Source of the DNA: UMGS172 sp045636945
Lineage (GTDB): Bacteria; Bacillota; Clostridia; Oscillospirales; Acutalibacteraceae
Length of the DNA: 64,000 nt
Assembly (NCBI GenBank): GCA_045636945.1
Contig: JAZTYO010000023.1
Coordinates: forward strand, 22,156-86,155
Direction: 5' to 3'
Under the pieces are notes generated by a model that was not told the origin of the DNA, did not search any database, and was given only the letters and a program-made list of their open reading frames with translations. The translations under genes were made by a program, and so were the position numbers. Each line of letters begins with the position of its first letter. Within the stretch, counting starts at the first letter, position 1. Below are positions 33,838 through 42,850 of this stretch, piece after piece.

Positions 33838-34509
33838 ATGGATAAGTTTTTGGCACTTGTTAACGATTTTGGAATTGTTTCAATTCTACTGAGGTTGTTA
33901 CTTTCAGCATTTCTAGGTGGTTGCATTGGCAGGGAAAGAGGTCGACACGGTCGTGCGGCAGGTTTAAGAACACATATATTGATTTGTCTTGGCGCTGCAA
34001 TGACTTCCTTGACAGGTCTTTATATTGCTGAAATCGGTGGTTCCGGTGATATTGCTAGAATATCTGCACAGGTTATATCAGGTATTGGTTTCTTGGGTGT
34101 CGGAACCATTATGATACGTAATAATTCTGTCGTTACGGGTCTTACGACTGCCGCAGGTATGTGGGCAACAGCTACAATCGGTATTGCAGTTGGTTACGGT
34201 TTTTATACCGGAGCTTTGCTTGCAACTATTATATGCATCTTCACTGCAACTGTTCTTAGCCGTCTTGAAAAGAGCCGTAAAAACGTTTATCATTTTTATG
34301 CAGAGGTTTCTGATACGAAATTTACAGGAACTGTTGTCGACAAAATCAGAGCATTTAAAAATTGCGTAAACATTGAATTGACTGCACCGAAAAGCAATGC
34401 ATCAAGCCATATTGCACTTTTGATTGATTTTAAAATAGACGGTAACTTTGATGAATCAAAACGAGCACTTTCTGAAATTGAAGGAATAGATTTTGTTGTT
34501 GAAGAATAA
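33838..34509 (+). CDS. MgtC/SapB family membrane protein
   Basis: The 223-residue protein has four or five N-terminal helices with the MgtC motifs CIGRERGRHGRAAGLRTH and QVISGIGFLGVGTIM, TTAAGMWATATIGIAVG, and a soluble ACT-like C-terminus (about 145-223). MgtC proteins modulate F-type ATPase or magnesium-related stress; the activity in Firmicutes is unclear. ATG 33838 is chosen because AAGGTGA (33825-33831) lies six bases upstream; GTG 33829 lies inside that site. Confidence 0.88.
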   Translation: MDKFLALVNDFGIVSILLRLLLSAFLGGCIGRERGRHGRAAGLRTHILICLGAAMTSLTGLYIAEIGGSGDIARISAQVISGIGFLGVGTIMIRNNSVVTGLTTAAGMWATATIGIAVGYGFYTGALLATIICIFTATVLSRLEKSRKNVYHFYAEVSDTKFTGTVVDKIRAFKNCVNIELTAPKSNASSHIALLIDFKIDGNFDESKRALSEIEGIDFVVEE

Positions 34510-34536
34510 TTAAATTATCTTTTAAATTTATTTAAT

Positions 34537-34570
34537 GCCGCAAACGGTTTAGGCTGTTTGTGGCGTTTTT
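34537..34570 (+). terminator. Terminator of mgtC
   Basis: GCCGCAAAC (34537-34545) and GTTTGTGGC (34556-34564) pair perfectly around a 10-base loop, followed by GTTTTTGTGTTTTTT. Confidence 0.85.
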
Positions 34571-34615
34571 GTGTTTTTTAACAAAAATAATAATGTAAAT
34601 TATATTAACATACAC

Positions 34616-34644
34616 TTGAAATATCAAATATATTGTGATATACT
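34616..34644 (+). promoter_or_regulatory. Sigma-A promoter of the EF-G paralogue
   Basis: TTGAAA (34616-34621), 17 bases, TATACT (34639-34644). The start codon is about 120 bases away, leaving a long leader. Confidence 0.75.
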
Positions 34645-34765
34645 TATTAAAACGGAATAAAAACATCAATTATTCCGTATAAATTCTGTGCATTATGCAC
34701 AATTTAACTAAGCAAAAATATATTACCTCAATATATTTCAATTTTATTAGCAGAGGATGGTCAAT
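34645..34765 (+). promoter_or_regulatory. Structured 5' leader of the EF-G paralogue
   Basis: The leader holds the hairpin ACGGAATAA (34652-34660) / TTATTCCGT (34670-34678) and a 15-nt palindrome TGTGCATTATGCACA (34687-34701). No T-run follows either, so they are not terminators. They may be an operator near the transcription start or an RNA control element. No known riboswitch class is recognised. Confidence 0.45.
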
Positions 34766-36814
34766 ATGAAACAGTTCGACATCAACAAAATCAAAAGCCT
34801 TGCACTTCTCGGTCACGGTTCGTCCGGCAAAACGACCTTGGCCGACTCTATGCTTTTTTATGCTGGTGTTACCGACCGTATAGGAAAGACTTCCGATGGT
34901 ACGGCAATAATGGACTTTGACGCTGAAGAGAAAAAGCGCAGCGTATCAGTTTCTACCGCAGTATATCAGCTTGAATATAAAGATAATAAGATAAATTTGC
35001 TTGACGCCCCCGGTCTTTTTGATTTTGCGGGCGGTGTAAGTGAGGCATTGACCGGTGCGGACAGTGCTTTGATTGTACTTTCCGGTAAATCGGGTCTTAA
35101 CGTCGGTGCACAGATTAACTATGATCAGGCAAAGGCTGCGGGTGTGCCCGTATCGTTCTTCATCGGTAAGCTCGATTCTCCGAGAGCTTATTTCTACCGT
35201 GTAATTTCAACCTTGACTGCTCATTACGGTGCAGTTATTTGTCCCGTTGTTATCCCTTACGTTGATGGTGAAACGGTTGTTTCCTACGTCAACCTTATTG
35301 AAGGCAAGGCATATAAGTGTGAAGGTGTTAAGTTTACCGAAACCGATATGCCCGAGAATGACGATATCAACAATATGCGTGACGTTATGCTCGAAGCTGT
35401 TGCCAGCGTTGACGAGGCTTTGATGGAAAAATATTTCGGCGGTGAGGAATTTACTGCCGATGAGATAAAAGAAGCTCTCAAAAAGGGTATGGTTGCAGGT
35501 GACATTTGTCCTGTATTTGGCGGTGTAAACCAGACAGGTGAAGGCGTTGGCCTTGCGTTGGATATCTTGGCGGATATTGCACCTTCTGCCGCAGACCGTG
35601 AATATAAGGTCAAGAATGGTGATGCAGTCGGTACTGCGAACTGCAATCCCACCGCACCTGCTACTGCAGTTGTTTTCAAGACTATTGCCGACCCGTTTGT
35701 GGGTAAGCTTTCTTACTTCAAGGTTATCAATGGTAGCGTTAAGTCCGATATGAAGCTTATTAACGTTCGTACCGGTGATGAGGAACGCCTTGGTAAGGTT
35801 ATGTGGCTCAAGGGCGGTAAGCAGGAGGATGCCGATGTCATCAACGCAGGTGATATTGGTTCGGTTGCAAAGCTTGGTAACGTTAAGACTGGTGATACTC
35901 TTTGTGCTGCAGGCTCTAACGTTGAGATAGTTGCTGCAGAATTCCCCAAGGCTTGCCTTTCTATGGCTGTTAAGGTTACTAAGAAGGGTGAGGAAGAAAA
36001 GGTTTCTCAGGGCTTGCAAAGACTTTGTGAAGAGGATCCTACCTTGTCGTTTGGTACCGATAAAGAAACAAGAGAGCTTGTTTTGTCGGGTCTTGGTGAA
36101 CAGCATCTTGACGTTGTTTCCTCTAAGCTGAAGAATAAGTTTGGTGTTGAAGTTACTCTTGAAACACCTAAGGTTGCCTACCGTGAAACCATCCGCAAGA
36201 AAGTTAAGGTACAGGGCAGACATAAGAAGCAGTCTGGCGGTCACGGACAGTTTGGTGACGTTTGGATTGAGTTTGAGCCTTGTGACAGCGAGGAAATGGT
36301 ATTTGCCGAGAATGTATTTGGCGGCGCAGTTCCCAAGAACTTCTTCCCGGCAGTTGAAACCGGACTTCGTGACTGTGTCAAGAAGGGGACTTTGGCTGGC
36401 TATCCTGTTGTAGGTCTTAAAGCAACACTTGTTGATGGTTCTTACCATCCCGTTGATTCGTCCGAAATGTCCTTCAAGATGGCTGCTGCCGTTGCCTTCA
36501 AGGCAGGTATCCCTCAGGCCAATCCCGTTCTCTTAGAGCCTATTGGAACTCTGAACGTTGTCGTTCCTGACGATGTAATGGGTGATGTTATCGGTGATAT
36601 CAACAAGCGTCGCGGACGTGTGCTTGGTATGAATCCTGCCGAAAACCGCAAGCAGGAGATTATTGCTGAGGTTCCCGTTTCTGAGATGGGCGATTTCCCG
36701 ACCGCAATGCGTTCTATTGCACAGGGCAGAGCAGTGTTCGAATTCAAGTTTGAACGTTATGAAGAGGCTCCTCCGTTCATTGCCCAAAAGGTTATAGCTG
36801 AAAAAGCTGAGTAA
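34766..36814 (+). CDS. Elongation factor G paralogue (EF-G-like GTPase)
   Basis: The 682-residue protein has the EF-G domain order I-V: G1 is GHGSSGKTT, G3 LLDAPGLFDFAGG, the G4 position reads IGKLDSPRA rather than NKMD, domain IV has HKKQSGGHGQFGDVWIEFEP, and domain V has EVPVSEMGDFPTAMRSIAQGR. The non-canonical G1 and G4 place it with the second EF-G type found in many Firmicutes, not the main fusA (which sits with rpsL/rpsG/tuf). Its role in translation is unsettled. ATG 34766 is preferred over 34757, since AGAGG (34752-34756) is correctly spaced only from it. Confidence 0.9.
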   Translation: MKQFDINKIKSLALLGHGSSGKTTLADSMLFYAGVTDRIGKTSDGTAIMDFDAEEKKRSVSVSTAVYQLEYKDNKINLLDAPGLFDFAGGVSEALTGADSALIVLSGKSGLNVGAQINYDQAKAAGVPVSFFIGKLDSPRAYFYRVISTLTAHYGAVICPVVIPYVDGETVVSYVNLIEGKAYKCEGVKFTETDMPENDDINNMRDVMLEAVASVDEALMEKYFGGEEFTADEIKEALKKGMVAGDICPVFGGVNQTGEGVGLALDILADIAPSAADREYKVKNGDAVGTANCNPTAPATAVVFKTIADPFVGKLSYFKVINGSVKSDMKLINVRTGDEERLGKVMWLKGGKQEDADVINAGDIGSVAKLGNVKTGDTLCAAGSNVEIVAAEFPKACLSMAVKVTKKGEEEKVSQGLQRLCEEDPTLSFGTDKETRELVLSGLGEQHLDVVSSKLKNKFGVEVTLETPKVAYRETIRKKVKVQGRHKKQSGGHGQFGDVWIEFEPCDSEEMVFAENVFGGAVPKNFFPAVETGLRDCVKKGTLAGYPVVGLKATLVDGSYHPVDSSEMSFKMAAAVAFKAGIPQANPVLLEPIGTLNVVVPDDVMGDVIGDINKRRGRVLGMNPAENRKQEIIAEVPVSEMGDFPTAMRSIAQGRAVFEFKFERYEEAPPFIAQKVIAEKAE

Positions 36815-36821
36815 AATATTT

Positions 36822-36854
36822 AAAGCCACAATCTTCGTATTGTGGCTTTTTTTA
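36822..36854 (+). terminator. Terminator of the EF-G paralogue
   Basis: AAAGCCACAAT (36822-36832), CTTCGT, ATTGTGGCTTT (36839-36849), then more T: a strong intrinsic terminator. Confidence 0.92.
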
Positions 36855-36887
36855 TGCTTTAAACAGACTTGAAAGAGTAAATAAATG

Positions 36888-36916
36888 TTGACTTTTTAAC
36901 GCAATTTAGGTATAAT
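36888..36916 (+). promoter_or_regulatory. Sigma-A promoter of the yicC-thiN operon
   Basis: TTGACT (36888-36893), 17 bases, TATAAT (36911-36916), 48 bases before yicC. It probably drives the long housekeeping operon. Confidence 0.85.
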
Positions 36917-36964
36917 AAATAGATAAAAAGGTACTAATGTGCTTTTGAATTGGAGTGACTAAAA

Positions 36965-37843
36965 ATGGTCAGAAGTATGACGGGTTACGGCAGAGGAGAA
37001 GCCCAGAATGAACAGCTTTCGGTAACGGTCGAATTAAAGTCGGTAAACCACCGTTTCTTTGAGGCATCGGTAAGGGCTCCGCGTCAGTTTGCCTTTTTGG
37101 AAGACAAGTTGAAATCTTATGTTCAGTCGCGTGTTGCGCGCGGTAAGATTGACATTATGGTTTCCTGCGATTTCGGTGCCGCTATGGCCGATAAAATCGA
37201 GGTCAATGAGTCTTATGCCGCAGAGTATATTTCCGCTTTAAAAACCTTATCCGAAAAGTTTGGAATTACTGATGATATTTCGGTTTCAAATGTTGCAAGG
37301 AATCTGGATGTTTTCTCAGTTACCAAGCAGAGCCTTGACGAGGACGTTGTGTGGGAGCTTGTGCAGACTGCCGCTACAACAGCCGTAGATAACTTCATCA
37401 AAGAACGTGAAGCCGAAGGTCAGCGTATGGCTGATGACGTTATCTCGCGTACTAAAACCATTTTGGATTACGTTGCTACCGTTGAGGAGCGTTCACCCAA
37501 AACCGTTCAGGAATACCGTGAGCGTATTGAGAAGAAGATGAAGGAATTGCTCGGTGATACCACTGTCGATGAGCAGCGTCTTATCACCGAAACCGCAATT
37601 TTTGCCGACCGTGTTGCTGTCAACGAGGAAACTGTACGACTTCGCAGTCATATTGCTCATTTCAGCGAAATGTGTGAAGCAGGCGGTGTTATCGGTAAGA
37701 AGTTGGACTTTACCGTTCAGGAAATGAATCGTGAAACCAACACCATCGGTTCAAAATGCCAGGATATTGAAATTTCACATATCGTTGTTGAGATTAAGTC
37801 TGAAATTGAAAAGATTCGTGAGCAGATTCAGAACATCGAGTAA
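36965..37843 (+). CDS. yicC: YicC/YloC family endoribonuclease
   Basis: The 292-residue protein opens with the family signature MVRSMTGYGRGEAQ and SVNHRFFEASVRAP, and ends with EMNRETNTIGSKCQDIEISHIVVEIKSEIEKIREQIQNIE, a hallmark DUF1732 end. YicC-type proteins are endoribonucleases in E. coli; the role in Firmicutes (YloC) is less known. It heads a conserved operon and lies 12 bases before remA. Confidence 0.95.
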   Translation: MVRSMTGYGRGEAQNEQLSVTVELKSVNHRFFEASVRAPRQFAFLEDKLKSYVQSRVARGKIDIMVSCDFGAAMADKIEVNESYAAEYISALKTLSEKFGITDDISVSNVARNLDVFSVTKQSLDEDVVWELVQTAATTAVDNFIKEREAEGQRMADDVISRTKTILDYVATVEERSPKTVQEYRERIEKKMKELLGDTTVDEQRLITETAIFADRVAVNEETVRLRSHIAHFSEMCEAGGVIGKKLDFTVQEMNRETNTIGSKCQDIEISHIVVEIKSEIEKIREQIQNIE

Positions 37844-37855
37844 TAAGGTGATTTT

Positions 37856-38128
37856 ATGAAGCTTGTAAACATTGGTTTTGGTAATATGATTTCGGCGGAA
37901 CGTCTGGTTGCCATCGTCAGCCCCGATTCTGCACCGATTAAGCGTATCGTTCAGGAGGCTAAGGAAAAAGGCACTTTGATAGATGCAACTCATGGCAGAA
38001 GAACTCGTGCCGTCATTATTACCGACAGTGATTTGATAATCCTTACCTATCTGCAGTCCGAAACGGTTGCTGCACGACTTGAGGAAACTGATACCGATAC
38101 TTCGGACGAGGAGACAGAGGATGAATAA
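37856..38128 (+). CDS. remA: RemA-like DNA-binding regulator (DUF370)
   Basis: The 90-residue protein has MKLVNIGFGNMISAERLVAIVSPDSAPIKR and DATHGRRTRAVIITDSDLIILT, the RemA core; RemA forms a ring that binds DNA and activates matrix genes in B. subtilis. The C-terminus carries an extra acidic tail (TDTDTSDEETEDE) not usual for RemA. The tail overlaps the gmk ribosome site and start by eight bases. Position between yicC and gmk is conserved in Firmicutes. Confidence 0.92.
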   Translation: MKLVNIGFGNMISAERLVAIVSPDSAPIKRIVQEAKEKGTLIDATHGRRTRAVIITDSDLIILTYLQSETVAARLEETDTDTSDEETEDE

Positions 38129-38717
38129 AGGAAGTTTGATTATTGTTTCCGGACCATCGGGTTCGGGTAAAGATACTGTACTCAAAAAACTGTTTGAAAA
38201 AATGCCCGAAATTGAATTTTCGATTTCAAGTGTTTCAAGACCTATGCGCGAGGGCGAAATACAGGGTGAAAAGTACAACTTTATCACACCCGAACAGTTT
38301 GAACAGATGATTGTCGACGATGCTCTTTTGGAGTATAACGTCTATTGCGGAAACTATTACGGAACGCCCAAAGCACCCGTTGAAAAGTGCATTGCCTCGG
38401 GCGGAGAGATTATTCTTGAGGTAGATGTAAACGGTGCTGCAAACGTCCGTAAGAATTGTACCGATAATTTCAGTATTTTTATTGCACCGCCTTCATTTGA
38501 GGTGCTTCATAACCGTCTTGTAAACCGCGGTACCGAAACTGCTGATGTTATTGAGAAGCGTCTTGGCCAAGCCAAAAATGAGCTTGACCGTGCTAAAGAG
38601 TACGATTATATCGTTGTTAACGACGATTTAGATGAGGCTGTTGAGGAATTAAAAAACATTATCCTTTCGGAACGTCATAAAATCGCACGTAACAGTGATA
38701 TTTTAGAAAAGTTATAA
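38121..38717 (+). CDS. gmk: Guanylate kinase
   Basis: The 198-residue enzyme phosphorylates GMP to GDP. Visible are the P-loop VSGPSGSGKDTVL, SVSRPMREGEIQGEKYNF (GMP binding), YYGTPKAPVEK, ILEVDVNGAANVRK and the lid RGTETADVIEKRL. The P-loop has Asp where Ser/Thr is common (GKDT), as in many Clostridia. ATG 38121 has GAGGAGACAGAGG directly upstream, within remA; the longer frame upstream reads through remA in another frame and is not used. Confidence 0.95.
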   Translation: MNKGSLIIVSGPSGSGKDTVLKKLFEKMPEIEFSISSVSRPMREGEIQGEKYNFITPEQFEQMIVDDALLEYNVYCGNYYGTPKAPVEKCIASGGEIILEVDVNGAANVRKNCTDNFSIFIAPPSFEVLHNRLVNRGTETADVIEKRLGQAKNELDRAKEYDYIVVNDDLDEAVEELKNIILSERHKIARNSDILEKL

Positions 38718-38763
38718 AAAAATTAAAATACATAGCCGAATGCTCGGCGGAATGGAGAAAATT

Positions 38764-38967
38764 ATGCTTAACCCTTCAATAGGAGTACTTATTCAGAACA
38801 ACGAGAGTCGTTATAAGCTCGTCCTTGACGTTGCCAAGAAGGCACGTGATATTGCAAAAGAGGCTCATGATAACGGTCAGATTATTATTGAAAAGCCCGT
38901 TACTCTTGCTATGGATCAGATGGCTGCTGAAGTAACCGGTACTGTTGAAACTACCGATGAAGAATAA
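38764..38967 (+). CDS. rpoZ: RNA polymerase omega subunit
   Basis: The 67-residue protein includes NNESRYKLVLDVAKKARDIA and KPVTLAMDQMAAEV, the omega core (S-R-Y-x-L-V and KPV-x-x-A). It helps assemble RNA polymerase. ATG 38764 is chosen because GGAG at 38754-38757 lies six bases upstream; two in-frame ATG codons at 38740 and 38752 have no ribosome site. The small hairpin GCCGA ATGC TCGGC (38734-38747) lies in front. coaBC, normally next, is absent and priA follows. Confidence 0.9.
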   Translation: MLNPSIGVLIQNNESRYKLVLDVAKKARDIAKEAHDNGQIIIEKPVTLAMDQMAAEVTGTVETTDEE

Positions 38968-39005
38968 TTCTAATTAAAATTTACTTGTAAAGGATGTGGC
39001 TTGCC

Positions 39006-41462
39006 GTGGATAGACCGAGTGTTGTCAGCGTTGCTGTGGATCAGTCGGTTTTTATGACCGACAGGCCATATAGTTATTTAATACCACCTCATCATGTTGG
39101 TAAGGCTAAGATTGGTTGCCGTGTTTTGGTGCCTTTCGGTAACGGAAACGTACGCAAAACGGGTGTTATCTTAGGCTTTTCTGAACCCGAGGACGACAGA
39201 AAACTAAAATCCTTGGTATCGGTGCTTGATGATGAACCGATTTTGTCCGAGGATATGATAAAGTTAGCTTCGTTTATCAAGGAGCAAACTTTCTGCACTT
39301 GGTATAATGCTGTTCGTGTTTTGTTGCCACCCGGTATCAATTATAAGGTCCGTCAGGAGTTTGAGCTTTCTGAAAGTGCAGACAGTGTTTATACAACGCT
39401 TGACGGAGAACTGAAAAGCCTTGCAGATTATATGGTCAACATCAAAAAGGCTGTATCTAAAGAAACGGCATATCAGGCTTTGGGTTTCTCTGAAGAATCC
39501 ATTCTGATGGAAAAATTGGTTTCCAAGGGCTTTGCGGTAAGGGTTGGAACTGCAGTACGAAACGTTGGCGATGCTTCGTTGAAAATGGTACGACTGACCG
39601 AAGCATCTAATGACCTTTCCAATGTGAAACTCACTCCCAAGCAAAAGCAACTTATGGCCGTTTTGAGAGACCTTGAGTGTTGTTCGGTAAAAGAGCTTTG
39701 CTACTTTACAGGTCTGACTCAGGTTGTTATTTCGGGACTGTGCAAAAAAGGTCTTGCCGAAATTTTTGACCAGGAATATTATCGAAATCCTTATAAGGGC
39801 AAAGAAAAAATCCTTGAACCGCAAAAGGAACTGACCGAAAGTCAGACGGTTGCGTTTAATCAGCTTATGATTGATTACAACCGACCCGAGGGTGTAACCT
39901 CGTTGCTTTACGGTGTTACGGGTTCGGGTAAAACACAGGTCTTTTTGAAGATGTGCGATGAGGTCGTGAAAGAGGGCAAGGGTGTTATCGTTATGGTACC
40001 CGAAATTGCCCTTACTCCGCAGACTTTAGGTATTTTCCACCGCAGATTCGGTGATAAGGTTGCCGTTTTCCACAGCGCAATGTCGCAGGGTCAACGCCTT
40101 GACGAATGGAAACGTGTCAAACGTGGCAAGGCTTTGGTTGCCGTCGGTACACGTTCGGCGGTTTTTGCACCGGTACAAAATCTTGGACTTATCATTATGG
40201 ATGAGGAACAGGAGCATACCTATAAATCCGAAATGAGTCCGTATTTCCACGCACGTGATATTGCGAGATACCGTATTGCTCAGACTAAAGGCTTATTGAT
40301 TTTATCTTCCGCAACCCCGTCGATAGAGAGTTACAGTATGGCATTGGCAGGAAAATACAGCCTTTGCAAATTACCAAGCCGTTTTGGAACTGCAACCTTA
40401 CCTGAGGTTGAGGTTGTTGATATGCGTGAAGAAACTGCCAGAGGCAACAGCGGAATAGTCAGTAATTTACTATTTGACCGTATAGACGAAGCACTCAAAT
40501 CCAAGCATCAGGCTATTCTTTTGCTCAACCGCAGAGGATATAATACGTACATATCTTGTACACAGTGCGGTCACGTTATCAACTGTGAAAACTGCAGTAT
40601 TTCAATGACCTATCATTCGGCCAATAACCGATTGATGTGTCACTACTGCGGAAAATCGTTGCCCTATGCGGATAAATGTCCTCAATGCGGTGCCGAACGT
40701 ATGAAATATACGGGACTTGGCACTCAAAAAGCTGAAGCTGAGCTTGAGGCACTTTTTCCGAATGCTAAAATTCTTCGTATGGATGCCGATAGCACAATGA
40801 CCCGCAACGATTATGAGAAAAATCTTAAAGCGTTTGCCGACGGTGAATATGACATTATGCTTGGTACACAGATGGTTGCAAAAGGCCTTGATTTCCCGAA
40901 GGTAACGGTAGTTGGAGTACTAAATGCCGATATTGCGATGCATTCGAGTGATTTCAGAAGCTATGAGCGAACATTCTCACTGCTTACGCAGGTTGTTGGC
41001 CGTTCGGGTAGAGGAACCGATAAAGGTACAGCCGTCATTCAGACTATAGAACCCGATTCTAAAATAATCGAGCTTGCCGCAAATCAGGATTACGAATCCT
41101 TTTATTCGTCCGAAATAATGACCCGCAAGCTGATGATATATCCTCCTTATTGCGATATTGCAACGGTATCGTTTATGGGCACAGAACGTAAATATACCGA
41201 GGATGCGGCAAGTAATTATTTTGATTTATTGAAAAGTACAGTTTCAAGCGGTTATACCGATGTTAAATTGATTATTCTCGGACCTACCGCTGCTGCAGTA
41301 CCCAAGATAAACAACAATTATCGGTATAAACTGATTATAAAATATAAAAATTCGCAAAAATTCAGAGAGTTGATGCAAAAGGTTACGGCAGACTATAACG
41401 CAACTGCATATTCGAAAAAAGTCACCGCCTCCTTGAACGTCAATCCCGACAGTATAATTTAA
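39006..41462 (+). CDS. priA: Primosomal protein N' (replication restart helicase)
   Basis: The 818-residue helicase restarts stalled forks. In order: an N-terminal DNA-binding domain (FMTDRPYSYLIP, GCRVLVPFGN), Walker A YGVTGSGKTQ, DEEQ box IMDEEQEHTYKS, SATPSIES, a zinc-binding insert with eight cysteines (CTQCGHVINCENC and CHYCGKSLPYADKCPQCG), and GTQMVAKGLDFP with VVGRSGRG. GTG 39006 is preferred, since AAAGGA at 38989-38994 is spaced from it; ATG 38994 overlaps that site and is an alternative. Confidence 0.95.
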   Translation: MDRPSVVSVAVDQSVFMTDRPYSYLIPPHHVGKAKIGCRVLVPFGNGNVRKTGVILGFSEPEDDRKLKSLVSVLDDEPILSEDMIKLASFIKEQTFCTWYNAVRVLLPPGINYKVRQEFELSESADSVYTTLDGELKSLADYMVNIKKAVSKETAYQALGFSEESILMEKLVSKGFAVRVGTAVRNVGDASLKMVRLTEASNDLSNVKLTPKQKQLMAVLRDLECCSVKELCYFTGLTQVVISGLCKKGLAEIFDQEYYRNPYKGKEKILEPQKELTESQTVAFNQLMIDYNRPEGVTSLLYGVTGSGKTQVFLKMCDEVVKEGKGVIVMVPEIALTPQTLGIFHRRFGDKVAVFHSAMSQGQRLDEWKRVKRGKALVAVGTRSAVFAPVQNLGLIIMDEEQEHTYKSEMSPYFHARDIARYRIAQTKGLLILSSATPSIESYSMALAGKYSLCKLPSRFGTATLPEVEVVDMREETARGNSGIVSNLLFDRIDEALKSKHQAILLLNRRGYNTYISCTQCGHVINCENCSISMTYHSANNRLMCHYCGKSLPYADKCPQCGAERMKYTGLGTQKAEAELEALFPNAKILRMDADSTMTRNDYEKNLKAFADGEYDIMLGTQMVAKGLDFPKVTVVGVLNADIAMHSSDFRSYERTFSLLTQVVGRSGRGTDKGTAVIQTIEPDSKIIELAANQDYESFYSSEIMTRKLMIYPPYCDIATVSFMGTERKYTEDAASNYFDLLKSTVSSGYTDVKLIILGPTAAAVPKINNNYRYKLIIKYKNSQKFRELMQKVTADYNATAYSKKVTASLNVNPDSII

Positions 41463-41473
41463 GGTGAAAAAAT

Positions 41474-41920
41474 ATGGCTATCAGAAATATTGTTACCGAA
41501 GGTGATTCGGTACTTCGTAAAACCTGCCGAAGCGTTTTAAACTTTGACGAAAAGTTGGCACAACTTCTTGACGATATGAAAGAAACAATGTATAAGGCTG
41601 AGGGTGTCGGTCTTGCGGCACCGCAGGTCGGCATTTTGCGTCGTGTATGCGTTGTTGACGTTGGCGACGGTGTTATCGAATTAGTAAACCCTGTTATAGA
41701 GGAAACCGAGGGTGAACAGATTGGCTCGGAAGGTTGCCTTTCATTACCCGGCAAATCTGCAACGGTATGCAGACCTATGAAGGTAACCGTTAGAGCACAG
41801 GACAGAAACGGAAACGCATTCACCGTTTCGGGTGAAGAACTCAAGGCCAGAGCCTTCTGTCATGAAATTGACCATCTTAACGGTATCCTTTACATTGATA
41901 AGGCTGTCAGAAAGGATTAA
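41474..41920 (+). CDS. def: Peptide deformylase
   Basis: The 148-residue metalloenzyme removes the formyl group from nascent proteins. It has all three motifs: GVGLAAPQVG, EGCLSLPG and the metal-binding HEIDHLNG. AAGGTGAAAAAAT precedes ATG 41474. The fmt gene, which adds the formyl group, begins three bases after its stop, as in most bacteria. Confidence 0.97.
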   Translation: MAIRNIVTEGDSVLRKTCRSVLNFDEKLAQLLDDMKETMYKAEGVGLAAPQVGILRRVCVVDVGDGVIELVNPVIEETEGEQIGSEGCLSLPGKSATVCRPMKVTVRAQDRNGNAFTVSGEELKARAFCHEIDHLNGILYIDKAVRKD

Positions 41921-41923
41921 TCT

Positions 41924-42850
41924 ATGAAGATAGTTTTTATGGGAACGCCCGATTTTGCCGTTAACGCCTTGGAGGCTGTGCTTGAAGCCGGTCACGAGGT
42001 TACGGGGGTATTTACTCAACCCGATAAACCGCAGGGCAGAAAAATGGTTATGACTCCTCCACCGGTCAAGGTGTTTGCCGAATCCCACGGTTTGAAGGTT
42101 TTTCAGCCCACAACGGTTAGAACCGATGAAGCTTTTGAACTTCTTAAAAGCCTTCAGCCCGATTTGATTGCGGTTGTGGCATATGGCAAGATTATTCCCG
42201 AAAATATACTTAATCTCCCTAAATACGGCTGTGTTAACGTTCACGCATCATTGCTGCCAAGACATAGAGGTGCGTCACCGATTCAAACCTCTATTTTGGT
42301 TGGTGATAAGGAAACGGGTGTTACCACTCAGCAGATGGATATCGGTATTGATACCGGTAATATTCTTTTGGCCGAAAAATGCGATATTATTTCGACCGAC
42401 ACCTTTGAGACGCTACATGATAAGTTGGCTGTGATGGGTGCAAAGCTGCTTGTAGATACCGTTGACGGCTTGAAAAACGGCACTATCGTACCTCTAAAGC
42501 AACCCGAGGACGGTGTTACTCATTGCTCGATCATCACCAAAGAAATGGGTCAGATCGACTTTAATAAAACCGCATGCGAGATAGATTGCCTTATCCGTGC
42601 TTTTACCCCTTGGCCGTCAGCTTTTTTCTTTATGAACGGCAAGCGTGTTAAGGTTATTTCGGCTACGTTGGGAGATAAAACCTCGAAGTCTGCAGGTACC
42701 GTTATTGATACTAAAAACGCTTTGGTCGTTGCCTGCGGTGAGGGTTCATCAATTGTATTTAATGAGCTTCAGCCCGAGGGTAAAGGAAAAATGACGGCTA
42801 AAGCATTGCTTAACGGTTATCCCGTTGAGATAGGAACTGTGTTGTTATGA
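41924..42850 (+). CDS. fmt: Methionyl-tRNA formyltransferase
   Basis: The 308-residue enzyme formylates initiator Met-tRNA using 10-formyl-THF. It shows VFMGTPDFAVNALEA, TQPDKPQGR, the catalytic VNVHASLLPRHRGASPIQ (Asn-His), MDIGIDTGNILL, and the C-terminal tRNA-binding domain with IRAFTPWPSAFFFMNGKRVKV. Length is typical. Its last four bases overlap the rsmB start (ATGA). Confidence 0.97.
   Translation: MKIVFMGTPDFAVNALEAVLEAGHEVTGVFTQPDKPQGRKMVMTPPPVKVFAESHGLKVFQPTTVRTDEAFELLKSLQPDLIAVVAYGKIIPENILNLPKYGCVNVHASLLPRHRGASPIQTSILVGDKETGVTTQQMDIGIDTGNILLAEKCDIISTDTFETLHDKLAVMGAKLLVDTVDGLKNGTIVPLKQPEDGVTHCSIITKEMGQIDFNKTACEIDCLIRAFTPWPSAFFFMNGKRVKVISATLGDKTSKSAGTVIDTKNALVVACGEGSSIVFNELQPEGKGKMTAKALLNGYPVEIGTVLL

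Noticed and set aside
35207..36448. A 413-codon open frame on the minus strand
   Set aside because: It lies wholly opposite the EF-G paralogue, has no ribosome site or recognisable domain, and its composition follows from the codon bias of the real gene.
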